In this document: piece by piece, positions 10,347 to 22,247 of the stretch
How the letters are laid out: every line of letters starts with the position of its first letter
How positions within the stretch are numbered: position 1 is the first letter of the stretch
Origin: Panicum virgatum
Taxonomy: Eukaryota > Streptophyta > Magnoliopsida > Poales > Poaceae
DNA length: 64,000 nucleotides
Direction of reading: 5' to 3'
Assembly (NCBI RefSeq): GCF_016808335.1
Contig: NC_053149.1
Coordinates: forward strand, 28,703,339-28,767,338
Position numbers and translations under genes: made by a program
Notes under the pieces: generated by a model
The model's input: the letters and a program-made list of their open reading frames with translations, nothing else
Database searches by the model: none
What the model was told of the DNA's origin: nothing

Positions 10347-13300
10347 TGTGACACTTCAGGTGTCTAGCTGCTAAATCAAAGTTTAATGTGTGAATGTCGA
10401 TTTTATTCTTGTTTGATAGATAAAAATTTTTAGTGCAAAATCAAGGGTATTTTGGTAGTTATGAAAAATTACAAGTCCCTTTTTGCAAAAGTTTTGACTT
10501 AGGGAGTAATTTCAACTTTATGAAGGGCTTTATTGCAAATGTGCTAGTAATCATTAATTTGATAGCTTTATTGCATTTTAGTCCAAAATTTTTGTGATTT
10601 TTCTATCAAAAAGTATTTTTCCTTAATTAATTAAAGTTCATTTGAATTTTTGAAAATATCTTCAAATTCTTTGATCTAGTGAAAATTTGTACAACATGAA
10701 AGTTGTAGATTTTGAAAAACTGAACAACTTTCATTTTGGGCAATTTTTCATTTAAGCTCTAGTTCAGTGGCAAATTTCAGTTTACACTTAAGCCCCTGAA
10801 CTTTTCACAAATTGCAGATAAGTCCATCCAAGTCATCCCCTACCTCCAGCTTCACTGGAGTCTCGGCAGCGCCGCCACCGCTGGTTTCCTTGCCCACCGC
10901 CGCCCGCGACGCCGATTGGAGCGCCACCAAGCCTCCCTGGTTTCTCCTGGCCCCACTCCTTTCCTCGCTGGCGCCTCTTCCTCCCTCCATGATGCGCCGC
11001 AGCACCGCCGCCCTTATTTTCTTTCCGGTGAGACCGACCGCCGTTGGAGCCGCCAACCCGAACTGCCTCGCCGCCTCCACGTGCCACGCATGAAGTCCCG
11101 CCGCCTTTAGCACCGCCCCTGCTGGTGCCATTGGCTCGAGCCACGCCGCCCAGGGCGATTCCCTTCACGCCACCTCGCCGGCCGCCCATGGAAAGGCCCA
11201 CGCCGCCGCCGATTTAGCCTCTTCTCAATCGAGTTCATCCCCTAGACTCCTCCTCTCGCTTATCCTCCTCACCTTGGCCTATAAATAACCCCGGCCGATC
11301 CCTATCGCCGGCATACACCGCCGCACTCCCTTCTCCATCTCCGGCGAGCCCTGTCCGCCATGGACCCGCCGCCACAGACCCACCCTGACCACTACAACCC
11401 CCTGGTCCGCTTCACCTTGACTCCGTGAAGCTAACCAGCCCCTCACCCTCGCCGTTCCTTTGCCGGAACACTGCCGCCGTCGAGCACCCCCCCCCCCCCC
11501 CCGCCGCGCTCTGCTCTTCGTCGACGAGCCTCCTCCGGCCATCCCGCGCCCCACCCAAACCCTCCATCAGGTGCGCCTTGAGCCGCTCTTGTTCCCTGGC
11601 CCCTTGGCCCTCGCCGCTGGTGACCCCCCTCGCCGGAATCTGGCCGGCCCCCTTTCCCTGCCTTCATCTTCCTTGAGCCAAGGACCTATTTGCTTTGATT
11701 TAAATCTTTCCAGGGTCGTTTCTGCAAAAGTTCAAATCCTTTTCAATCTGAACTTTGAAAATTCCTAGGAAATTGTAGAAAAATCAAAAAAATGCCAAAC
11801 CAATTTTTTTGTTTTCCTTGTGATTAACTCTACAAGTTTGATGTTGTAGGTTTGAATTGAATCCTTGTGTAGCTAATTTTAAAAAATAGGAGTAAGATAT
11901 AGCTCTTTTTATTTATATCTTATGTTCTAGGACTGTTTTTCTTGTGAGCCTTAAGCCATGTGTTCTATAGAGTATGTCTAGCTCTATGTATTTTTTTCTA
12001 AACCCATTAGTGGACTCTAGCTTGTGCTTTTAAAATTTTCTTTACTATGTATTGCTTATGTCCTTAAATATTTATTTAAATTCTTCCTGTGGATTGTTTT
12101 ATTGAAATAAAAACCTTTCTCTATGTTATTTCATGCAGTTAGTAGTGTTAACTTTTACTCGGTAAATGATTACCAGTGAAATTAAACTGTTAGGCTTAGT
12201 TTTAAATGTTGCTTTGTTGGTTTACAACTTTATAATGAAGGAAAGCTATACTCAAGCACCTCACTTTTTTTCCAACTATTGCATTTCCTATAGAAATCAC
12301 CCCGTTAGCAGACGGAACGTACGAGCTCATCTAGGAACCAGACGGGGATACTTCTGAAGCCAAGGCCAACGTTGTTGAATTAACTAAAGTTCCGAACTCT
12401 GATTCAGAGGAGCCAAAGTCTACTGACTCTAAAGATACCACTACAGGCAAGCCCCGATGCATAATCCTATTATTTTAAATTATGCAATTTATTACTATTT
12501 ATTGTGCATTTAAGTTATTGGAGTTGAATGAAAACCTTAGATGCATAATTTTAGGTACCTATTGATTGAATACTAGAACTGAGTTCGCTTAGATGCTATG
12601 CTAATAGGACCGGTAAAAGTCGAGTGATTACCTGTCACTCGTGAGATTTATATGAGTTGATTGTTTACATTCTTGCAATCACTATAAGGACCATGGACGG
12701 ACTTGGTTACAAACTTCATAATGGAAATCCGTCTGTGTTGATAAATTACTAAGGCCACAGTGTGTAGTAGCGGTGGTTAAGCATTTGAAAGTACTAGCCA
12801 CATGCCGTGAATATGGTACACGGTAAGCCTAGTAACTGATCGGCCCGGCAAATGGACATACCTGCCACTCTCTCTTAGAGATAGGAAGTTATATTATGTT
12901 GCAACACCGCGACTACAAAGATGTGGTGGTTCTCTTTAGTCGGGGAGAGTGGCCCTGATCCATGAACTGGAATGAGAAGCAAACAGTTGCTTGGGAGTGA
13001 CTCGACAGTGCTCCAAGCGTGTGTGCTCGGTTTATCCTTGCAAGGTTGGGAATTCGATTCAGAATCGTCCGTTTCTCGCGGAATTTGAGACTACTTGATC
13101 CCTTTGCTACATAGAGTAAGAAGTGGAACAATGAAGATACCAAATATGGTTGAATGAAAGTAATTCTTCTACCATGTTTGTATAGATAGAAGCATACCTA
13201 GAATGATTAATACAACTAGAATTTGAAAACTAAAATGTAAAATTAAGGACATACTCTTTGTAGTTTTTCAGCAAAAGAAAACTCAGAACCCTTCCAAGCC

Positions 13301-13883
13301 TAGCATGTCTAGATTTGGGGACACTATATACCCTTAATCGGATCAGTCTTGCTGAGTAATAGCATACTCAGTTTTGTTGGTGACTCTGTTTTCAGGGATG
13401 ACTTTGGAACATCCAAACACTAGTTTGACTTGGCCTAGTGTTTTTACCTTCTGGTTGGTCTATGGAATGGGAACCATCTTCGACCAGCAATGACTCGGAT
13501 GAATGATGTCATGCTCGGGGTTACCATGGCATCTACCCTACTACGTTGGTGTATGGTTGTGTTTTAAATTCCTCTGTAGAACTTCTAAAGTAAGCATAGC
13601 TTACTTTTATGTCTTTTCTTTTAAATAAATTGTAAAAGCTAGACTTTTAGTGTACTAGCTTTAAAACTCTGATGTAAATTACACCTCTTATCTATGTGAA
13701 GTCAAATATTGTGGAATGTTGTATCTCTAACTCGCCTTTGTGCGGGACGTATACTTGTGTTACGATCGGATAATCAGTGGTTACATCGGGATGTTACCCA
13801 ACAGACCAATGATTATACCGGTTAAGGTGCGCTTAGGTGTTTAGCGTACTCTTGCTGGTGTAATTCAAAGTGGTTCTGCCACA
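10347..13883 (+). repeat. 3.5-kb solo LTR, Del/Tekay-like family
   Basis: The unit starts TGTGACACTTCAGG and ends GGTTCTGCCACA. It is flanked by a perfect 5-bp duplication, cttaa (10342-10346 and 13884-13888). There is no internal region, so it is a solo LTR formed by LTR-LTR recombination. It is the same family as 3678-7547 in inverse orientation: GC-rich block at 10805-11690 with TATAAATA at about 11280, short ORF remnant at 12303-12453. A 16-base C run lies at 11487-11502. Confidence 0.87.
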
Positions 13884-14337
13884 CTTAATTGTTTTGGATG
13901 GATATTAATTGACATCATTGTTTTATGGAAGTAAAAGAAAGATGTGTATTATTTTTGTAAAAAATAAATAACATCATTCCTTGATGGAAGGAAAATTAAA
14001 TATGTGCCTGTGGCACGTACATCTTCCCTAGTTTAACATAACAACCATACAAATAAAGGAGGTGTGCACTACCGTAGCCAGGCTTAAGCAGGCCAAGGGT
14101 AGCTCCTAGCCTGGCTTGAGTTAAGCCTAGCAACCAATCACAACCAAATTGCTTTCCAAATCTAATACTCGTTACAATGAGCAATAATTCACTATTTCTT
14201 ACACAGAAAAAATTTCTCGAAGAATCTCAACATCGTCCGGAAGCTTTGGTCCATTTTGCTTTGTAAAGATGAAACCATCACCTTCAATGAAGGAAGCTGG
14301 CAGTACAAACTCCAAACATACATAACATGAAATTACT
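13884..14337. other. Intergenic/3' flank of GDSL pseudogene
   Basis: Contains the second half of the 31-bp repeat array, then AT-rich sequence leading to the GDSL stop codon. A short inverted repeat built on AGGCTTAAG and CTTGAGTTAAGCCT lies near 14088-14130. Nothing else is recognisable. Confidence 0.5.
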
Positions 14338-17300
14338 TCATTTGAAAGCCATATCAGGACAACTGCCATCTATTTTGGAATGATGAGGGATGTCGTACAA
14401 CATGTCTTCTGCTCTCAGACCAGCATTTCTCAAAGTTTTGACAACTTCCTTGTGGACAACTGCATTTCCTTCTGGTGTCAGATGTAGGCCGTCACTGAGA
14501 GATCAATACAAAAAAATTTCCAATGATTATTGATGTATTAGGTTCGGGAAGAAATGTAGGTGTTTAGGAAAACTGTTCTCTTCTGCTTACAAGACTATAC
14601 AATCAAGTTTGTCTATACTGCAGACGAAAACACTAGTTTTGCAGATAGAAACAAACAAAGTCATTGACCTATTAAATTTATTGGCCAATATTCATAGTTG
14701 GAATCCCGACAAATATATGCATGATGTTAACTGCACAATAATACCATTCTATAAACAACAGTTTGAAACCAAAATATGAAAATAAATGAAACAACGATTT
14801 ACCAACAATGCAGGATAAAGGCCATGCCAAGAATCTAGATTTCATCTTATAAAATTAGCTTACATTTACAATTGATGGAAAAGGATGCGACATCAATAAA
14901 CCTATTGTATCATTCCAACAAGAAAATATAATGTAAATAAGACATCTAATGTTTGGAATTTTATCACACATCAGATTATCAAAAATGACTGACAATAGAA
15001 ATTGTTATATAGAACATCTTTTACACACTTACAACACATTACTTGGAATATAAGGTTACAGCTGCTATAGTGCTATGTACAACAAATGCGAAGTTCCGAA
15101 TCATAAGTATTACCTTAGGTAAAGCGTCTGCCCCTTCAGTTTCCTGCAACTTTGACCAAATATTAATGCAGGGTATATGCATTTCTCTGGCTAGCTCAAT
15201 GCATTGACCAGCATAGACACCAGCCATCTCATTTGTCCTTTCAGGTAGCTTTCTCGCATTCTCTCCATACAGTGACCTTTGAAGAGTAAATCATTAGGGA
15301 ATCACTATAAGATATCTAATGCATGTTAAACCTTGTGGCAGATGAAGCATTATAGGTTACTATGTGGAGATAAACAAATGAAAGCCAGATAACAATAACA
15401 ACAAAATAGCCTTTAAATCCCAAGAATGTGGGGTTTTGCTAGAGATGAAACACACGAGTCACCAACAAAAAGAGAAATTTGTAAAAAGTATGCATTAATA
15501 GTAGTGATATATTAGTATTGAATGTAAATCCTAGTTTAGTCATGTAGATTACTGCATCCCAATCCTAGCACTTCTATCTAAGAACAATTATTTGGGTATA
15601 TTAACAAAGAAAACCTAATGACAATTCTAAAACATGTAACAAAGAAATAAAAACGAAATTGACTGAAAAATAATTAGTGTAAATATATTTTAGCTCACTC
15701 TGGAACAAGTCTAGAAAAATACCAGGAGCAAATAGAACTACAGCCCAACTACTAGTTATACCGAAAGATTTTGTATCATCTTCCAGTCACACAACAAGAA
15801 TTAAAATCAACACCATGTCTTTGCTTTTTATTTATTACTTATTTTTTAATAGTCATAAGCTAAAATTACAAGAACAAACATATCAAAAAGAGTTCAGCAA
15901 GTGATACTGTACCAACTGTGCAAATCTTCCCTTCCTTCTTCATCGATAGGAGGTGGCGTGATAAGTACAATAACCATGGAATTGGAACAATCCTGCATTG
16001 AGGTTACAGTAAATTTTGCAAAAACAGCTTTAAAGAATGACAACTAAATCTCGATCGAAAGTGTCTATAAAATAAACTAATACCAGTATCGAATCTATAA
16101 ATATTTCTCTTTCAATGATTACATACGAAACTACGTAACTGACTTAGACTAACTTTTACAATGGTTTTAAGTATCACTATTGCGCTATGAGTCAGAAAAA
16201 ACAAATTATATTTTTCCCAAGTTACAAAAGAAGGGTCTAAAACAGATAAAAGATGATACATTAGGCACGAGGTGAGTGTTACTTCTCTTTCACTGACTAT
16301 TACACACTTACTACACATTACTTGGAATATAAGGTTACAGCTGCTATAGTGCTATGTACAACAAATGCGAAGTTCCGAACCATAAGTATTACCTTAGGTA
16401 AAGCGTCTGCCCCTTCAGTTTCCTGCAACTTTGACCAAATATTAACGCAGGGTATATGCATTTCTCTGGCTAGCTCAATGCATTGACCAGCATAGACACC
16501 AGCCATCTCATTTGTCCTTTCAGGTAGCTTCCTCACATTCTCTCCATACAGTGACCTTTGAAGAGTAAATCATTAGGGAATCGCTATAAGATATCTAATG
16601 CATGTTAAACCTTATGGCAGATGAAGCATTATAAGTTACTATGTGGAGATAAACAAATGAAAGCCATATAACAATAACAACAACATAGCCTTTAAGTCCC
16701 AAGAAAGTGGGGGTTTGCTAGAGATGAAACACACGAGTCACCAACAAAAAGAGAAATTTGTAAAAAGTATGCATTAATAGTACTGATATATTAGTATTGA
16801 ATGTAAATCCTAGTTTAGTCATGTAGATTACTGCATCCCAATCCTAGCACTTCTATCTAAGAACAATTATTTGGGTATATTAACAAAGAAAACCTAATGA
16901 CAATTCTAAAACATGTAACAAAGAAATAAAAACGAAATTGACTGAAAAATAATTAGTGTAAATACATTTTAGCTCACTCTGGAACAAGTCTAGAAAAATA
17001 CCATGAGCAAATAGAACTACAGCCCAACTACTAGTTATACCGAAATATTTTGTATCATCTTCCAGTCACACAACAAGAATTAAAATCAACACCTTGTCTT
17101 TGCTTTTTATTTATTACTTATTTTTTAATAGTCATAAGCTAAAATTACAAAAACAAACATATCAAAAAGAGTTCAGCAAGTGAGTGTGTACCAACTGTGC
17201 AAATCTTCCCTTCCTTCTTCATCGGTAGGAGGAGGCGTGATAAGTACAATAACCATGGAATTGGAACAATCCTGCATTGAGGTTACAGTAAATTTGCAAA

Positions 17301-18738
17301 AACAGCTTTAAAGAATGAAACTGAATATCGATCGAAAGCATCTATAAAAATAAACTAATACCAGTATCGAATCTATAAAGCAATGATTACATACGAAACT
17401 ATGTAACTGACTTAGATCAACTTTTACAATGGTTTTAAGTATCACTATTGCACTATGAGTCAGAAAAAACAAATTATATTTTTCCCAAAGTACAATAGAA
17501 ACAGATAAAAGATGATATATTAGGCACGAGGTGAGTGTTACTTCTCTTTCACTGACTAGATAATCATGATTTATCCAACTTACATTATGCCCACATAACA
17601 CCAACATTTCATTCAACAACCCAAAGTCGTTCATATTGTACATGAGAACTATATAAGTTTACTATGTTATTGCTTATAGGCGCAAAGCATGTTGATCGTA
17701 ATTAAAGAATACCAGATCAGATATTTAAGAGAAGCCATTAAATGTACTAGAGTCCTGTAAAGAAAAATGATACCAACATATCCATCATAAAAGCCATGGT
17801 TAAAACATTATTTATTTATTTCCATAATTAAATTACCTTCAAATGATTAACAATGTTTCTGAGATTCTCTTTATACTCTGAAATTGGGACATGCTGTCAC
17901 TCATTAGTTCTTCCCAAAAGGGCCGCATCATTAGCTCCGAAGAATATAGTGGTTGCAAGAGGTGGGGCAATACCATCCTACAGTGCATCAGATCAGATGA
18001 TTTGCAGCACATCAATCTGTTTGCTAAATAATAGCTTGCTAACACTACATGCACGACTACCAGTAGAAATAATCTAGATGGAAGTGTCTTACCAGTGGAA
18101 AGATGTGGTGCATCAAAAAAAGAGCCCATCTTGTGTTGTATCCACCATAACCTCTGACAACTACATCAGCCTAGTACAAAGAAAAATACTATATGTAATG
18201 GCATAAATATAGGGCCTAAATGGTTGTCTACAAAAATTCACCACTAAAATGTGGGTATGCCAAAAATATTTGGCACTTGGTTGGTTGGAACGCAAAAGGT
18301 AACTCACCTTCTAAACTTGCCAACGTTTTGGTAAAAAAGATTGCCATGCTCACATTTTTGGTAGCCAACCAATCAAGCACATATAAATTATCCGAGCATC
18401 CATATCAAGATATAGTAAGATTTATTTACCAATTCACTAAAGAAGTAGTGGGAAGGCCCACAATGGGAGTAAAACTAAAGAATACGGCCTAGTCAAATAA
18501 TATTAAGAGGGGTTGCTGAATATACTTTGCGGGAGTAAGTGCCAGCGACTGCAGCGCCCCAGCCGCCGGGTGGAAGGATTGCTCCGTGATTGAATTGCCA
18601 AAGAGCAGCACCCGCGGCCGCACCAGTCCTAGAGATCCACCTGCCCGAGAGTCAAATCTGAAAAACGAGGGAGGTGCCTGCGGCGCCAGCGGGGCAGACG
18701 GGAGAGTGGGTAGTGGCGGGGGCTGCAGGGCAGGATCC
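14338..18738 (-). pseudogene. GDSL esterase/lipase (CPRD49/IAH1-like) pseudogene
   Basis: Minus-strand exons at 18526-18738, 18093-18170, 17837-17977, 17192-17271, 16393-16555, a second copy of the last two (15913-15992, 15114-15276), and 14338-14494. Phases join consistently through exon 5. GDSL landmarks in order: block I FGNSITEQSF (catalytic Ser kept, usual Asp is Asn), ADVVVRGYGGYNTRW, block III GANDA, ITPPPIDEEG, SLYGENARKLPERTNEMAG, block V SDGLHLTPEG with the Asp-x-x-His pair, ending PDMAFK. Family members hydrolyse acetate-type esters. Breaks: one base lost after EQSFHP shifts exon 1, TGA replaces a sense codon after GRTNE in exon 3, no in-frame ATG heads exon 1, and exons 4-5 are duplicated. 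A Copia element begins 53 bp upstream of exon 1. Family call is firm; a dead gene is the likely reading. Confidence 0.88.
15021..17580 (-). repeat. Tandem 1279-bp duplication inside GDSL pseudogene
   Basis: Segments 15021-16299 and 16300-17580 align with a constant 1279-base offset, covering exon 5, its flanking introns and exon 4. Differences are scattered single bases and small indels. Copy ends share the ACATTACTTGGAATATAAGG and GAGTGTTACTTCTCTTTC boundaries. The duplicated gene therefore has order 1-2-3-4-5-4-5-6. Confidence 0.92.
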
Positions 18739-18791
18739 ACGTCTCATCATGGATTGTGCGGCGACTCTGATATGATCAAAGAAGTGTTATT

Positions 18792-20068
18792 TGTAACGAA
18801 CATGACACCATTCATGTCATTGAGTGATTTTGGTGATCGAATGACAATGCAATCAATGAGACTAATGATTTTGTTAAGTAAACATTTCTAGATCCCAGGG
18901 ATGAAGTAAAAAGGCCATGCAAAGCAAAATACGAAGAAAGAATTTAAAGAAACGCTGAATTGGACGAGTTCTACTGAAATCAGTAGCACCGGAAGAACCG
19001 ATGCCTATAGCATCGGTGCATCCGATGGTTGTCGGAAGTTCCGACGCCCTGGCATCGGTGCAAATCTGAGCACTAAATGGAGATCAAGCGAAGACCAAGT
19101 CAAAATAGCCAAGTCACCGGTTGAACCGACAGCGTCAAGCTAGGCATCGGTGCATTGGATATACTATGTTCCAGAGACAATGTCAAGCACGCAGGAGCCA
19201 AGCCTTCAGCACCGGTTGAATCGGTGGTGCATCGGAACATAGCACCAGTGTAATGACATCAGCAGGAGAGAAATAGGCCAACGACTAGTTGAGTGCTGTG
19301 AGTGACCGGTTTAACCGACACACAGTCATCGGTTAAACCGGTGGTGTCGCAGACAGTGCGTCAGAAGCTCAACGGCTACTTCGGGTCTGAGAGTGACCGG
19401 ATGAACCGACGCCACCCTAGGCAGAGGCATCGATTCATTCGATGGTATGCTGTTTTCTTCTGACCGTTGGAGCAACGGCTACAAGACTTGGTGGCCTATA
19501 TATACGCCTCACCCCGGCCATTTGAAGCTTGCTGGAGTCCCAAGACATCTCATACACATCCAAGAACATCTCCAAGCCATCCAAGAACATAAAGATCAAA
19601 TCCTTAGTACTTAGCACAAGCTTTGTGAGTGTTAGTGCAAGGTTAGCTCTTGATTGAGTGATCAAACAAGGTTTAGATCCTTGTGCTGTGGTTCTAGAGT
19701 GAACCATCATTGTATCTTGGTGCGCCGGCCATCCTTGGAGCTTTGGTGGCTTGCCGGCAAGTCAACGACCCTCCGGCTTAGTGTGGAGCGGCATCGACGA
19801 CATTGTGCGGGGTACGGAGACCCCTCCTTCGTGGGCAATCTCCCTTAGTGAAGATCGGGATCAAGGTGACTATGATTGTGTTCACGGAAGAGACTTGATT
19901 ACCGGGAAGCGATACTCTTAGTGAGTGCTTCAACAACATGGACGTAGGGGCGCCTTTGTGGCAAACCGAACCACGGGATAAATCTTCGTGTCGAGAGTTC
20001 GCTTCCTCTCATCCCTCTCTTTAAGTTTCCGCATTTCATATTGCAACTTGTGTGCCTTTACCTTCTTA
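18792..20068 (+). repeat. 5' LTR, 3' end deleted
   Basis: Starts TGTAACGAACATG. Similarity to the 3' LTR stops at TTACCTTCTTA (20068), where sequence jumps straight into gag. About 200 bp of U5, the primer site and the gag start are gone. TATA box CCTATATATACG near 19493-19504. Paired ACCGGTT/AACCGG motifs crowd the U3 (about 19115-19345). Confidence 0.88.
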
Positions 20069-20836
20069 AGAAGCAATCAAAGGAAATCAAAAACCTTAAT
20101 GCTCTCAAAGATCTAAATGCTTCTCTTGCTACAAATTTTGAAGATTTGATGTGCAAATTCCAATTGCTTAGCAAGGAACATGAAGAGCTCAAATTAAAAT
20201 TTGAGAGCATTAATGATACTAATGACTCTTTGGAAATGAAGCAAACTATCCCTTGTGCAATTCCTATTTCTAGAGTAAATGCTTCAACTTCTTGCATTGG
20301 TTTAATTGATGAATCTTGCTCTAACCCTTGCTATGAGAAATGCAATGAGAATGTTATTGTAGAATCATGTGATGATCTCATTGCCAAGGAGAATGATGAG
20401 CTCAAGCAAGAAGTGGAAAGGCCCATGAAGGACTTGTATAGATTGAAGGACAAAGACATAAAGAGCAATGTCCAACCTTCTCAAGATAACCGTGAAGACA
20501 TGGTGAAGAAGCTTGAGAAGGGGCCCACCGTGACTTGCTCAAAGTGCCACAAAAAAGGCCAGAAGTCCAACAAGTGTCCTCAACCAAGGAAGAAGCTTCC
20601 GGATGAGAAGAACAAAAAGAAGCTCACAATCAAGAGTTCTCTCATCTACACCAAGCCCAACTAGAGGAACAAAAGCAATAGCACCTCCTATGTAATCAAA
20701 AAGAAGACAATTGGCAAGGTGGTTGCTCACAAGGTTGGGAAGAAAGAAAGGAGTTAGAACCACTCCATTTGGGTGCCCAAGGACATCATCACTAATATGA
20801 AGGAGCTGCAAACGGTGTGAGTTCCAAAGGAGACTT
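20069..20836 (+). pseudogene. gag: Copia gag remnant with altered zinc knuckle
   Basis: The open frame to the TAG at 20662-20664 covers a helical segment (NALKDLNASLATNFEDLMCK, EHEELKLKFESIN) and a CCHC-type knuckle at 20536-20577. There the pattern is C-x2-C-x4-Q-x4-C: the metal-binding His is Gln. Beyond the stop the same frame continues with family-typical GKVVAHKVGKKE and HSIWVPKDIITNM before more stops. The first 9 codons of the open frame come from LTR sequence, a product of the deletion. It cannot make a normal Gag. Confidence 0.8.
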
Positions 20837-22232
20837 AAAGCCAAGAACGGCTTCGGGGGATTTAGAGGCTTAGCTTACAAGTTGAAGTGAAGGTTCAAGC
20901 CAAAACAAGCTAAGCTCACAACTTGGACATTCGTTGCCCAAGTCCCCCATTAGGTAATGGTAGCTAGATTTCAATTCAAGCATCATATAGCTCCATTGCT
21001 TTTGCTGGGATGTTTGCATGCATTGCATCTCCTAGTGTTATATATGGTGGGTTGCTTGTGTCTTGATTCTAACCCATGAGCAACCTACATGGTTTGATAA
21101 GTGTGTAGAAAGCTACACAAGGTTACCCTTCATGGTACATGGACTTTATGAGGTAAGTGTTTCATATCTGTACCATGAACATAAGCTATAGGATAAACCT
21201 CCAGATTGTGTCAAAATCAATGTGCATACATTTGCATGGTGATTCAAACACTAAATGAACACATTTAGGGGGAGTTCATCCTATATGTTGTGATTTTGAG
21301 ACTAATACTTTTCCAAGTTTATCTTTTGTAGTCTCACGATAGAGTTAACACTCTAAGAAAATGATATTCACGATCAATGTGAACAAACAACTCTATAAGA
21401 GTGATTAGATAAAACAATGTGCTTTCATGCATATTGAGACATGCTCCATTGAACTTAAATGCTCATATCCAAGTTCATAGGCTATGTGCTCATACATTTG
21501 CTTAACCTTGGTGTACCAAGTGTTCTTTGTTTAAAGACTTTCAATTGGTTGCAAGTCACTTTCAATTGGTACATGCAAGGTAAACAAAGAGACCCCCGGA
21601 GGTATGCAAGGTTCTAAACACATTCAATTGGTATAATTGTCAATTTCCTATCTTTTTTAGAGCTATCTCTGTACATGATATGATCTAAGCTTTCTTGTTG
21701 AATCTTTTAGTTGTACATTTGATTTTCATATTATCATGTTGTGTACACACTTGTGAAAAGTTTAGCTCATGTCATGCTAGTTTCGTGATTTTGTGATCCA
21801 CCATAGTAAATTTTCAATTGGTATCTTCATTGATATCATACAATTGGATCATAAGTCATGGAACTAACTCCCTAGGCTACTAATCTTCTCTTGAGCTATA
21901 TTGTTTTGCAAGACCTTTTAGGTACAAGACTTTTTAGCTGATTTGACTCCAAAGGGGGAGAAATGTGGATCAAAGCAAGGCATGTTCCCAACAAAGAGGG
22001 AGAGATGTTCCCAAGAAGGAAAAATATTCTAAAGGGGGAGACATGCCAAGTGGATCAAGTCAACATATGAGAAAGGAGTAGCAAATAGGGGGAGGAACAA
22101 AAGGGGATCATGGTTTTAGGGGCAGGCCAAATCGTCATTGGATGATGGTAAGCATCCAAGCAAGTGTAAGTAGTTTAATTTGTCAATTCTTGCAAATTTT
22201 ATGCTTGCTTTGATTGTGTTGTCATCAATCAC

Positions 22233-22246
22233 CAAAAAGGGGGAGA
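22233..22246 (+). promoter_or_regulatory. Polypurine tract
   Basis: AAAAAGGGGGAGA lies directly before the 3' LTR and is the expected plus-strand DNA primer. The preceding 1.4 kb (20837-22232) is non-coding, with other GGGGGAG runs at 21955-22100, as is common in the 3' untranslated part of such elements. Confidence 0.85.
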
Positions 22247-22247
22247 T

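Noticed and set aside
10805..11768. ORFs of 91-122 codons on both strands
   Set aside because: Same GC-rich LTR block in the inverted copy. Composition effect.
14088..14130. Short inverted repeat as a terminator or MITE
   Set aside because: Too short and imperfect, with no target duplication and no second copy.
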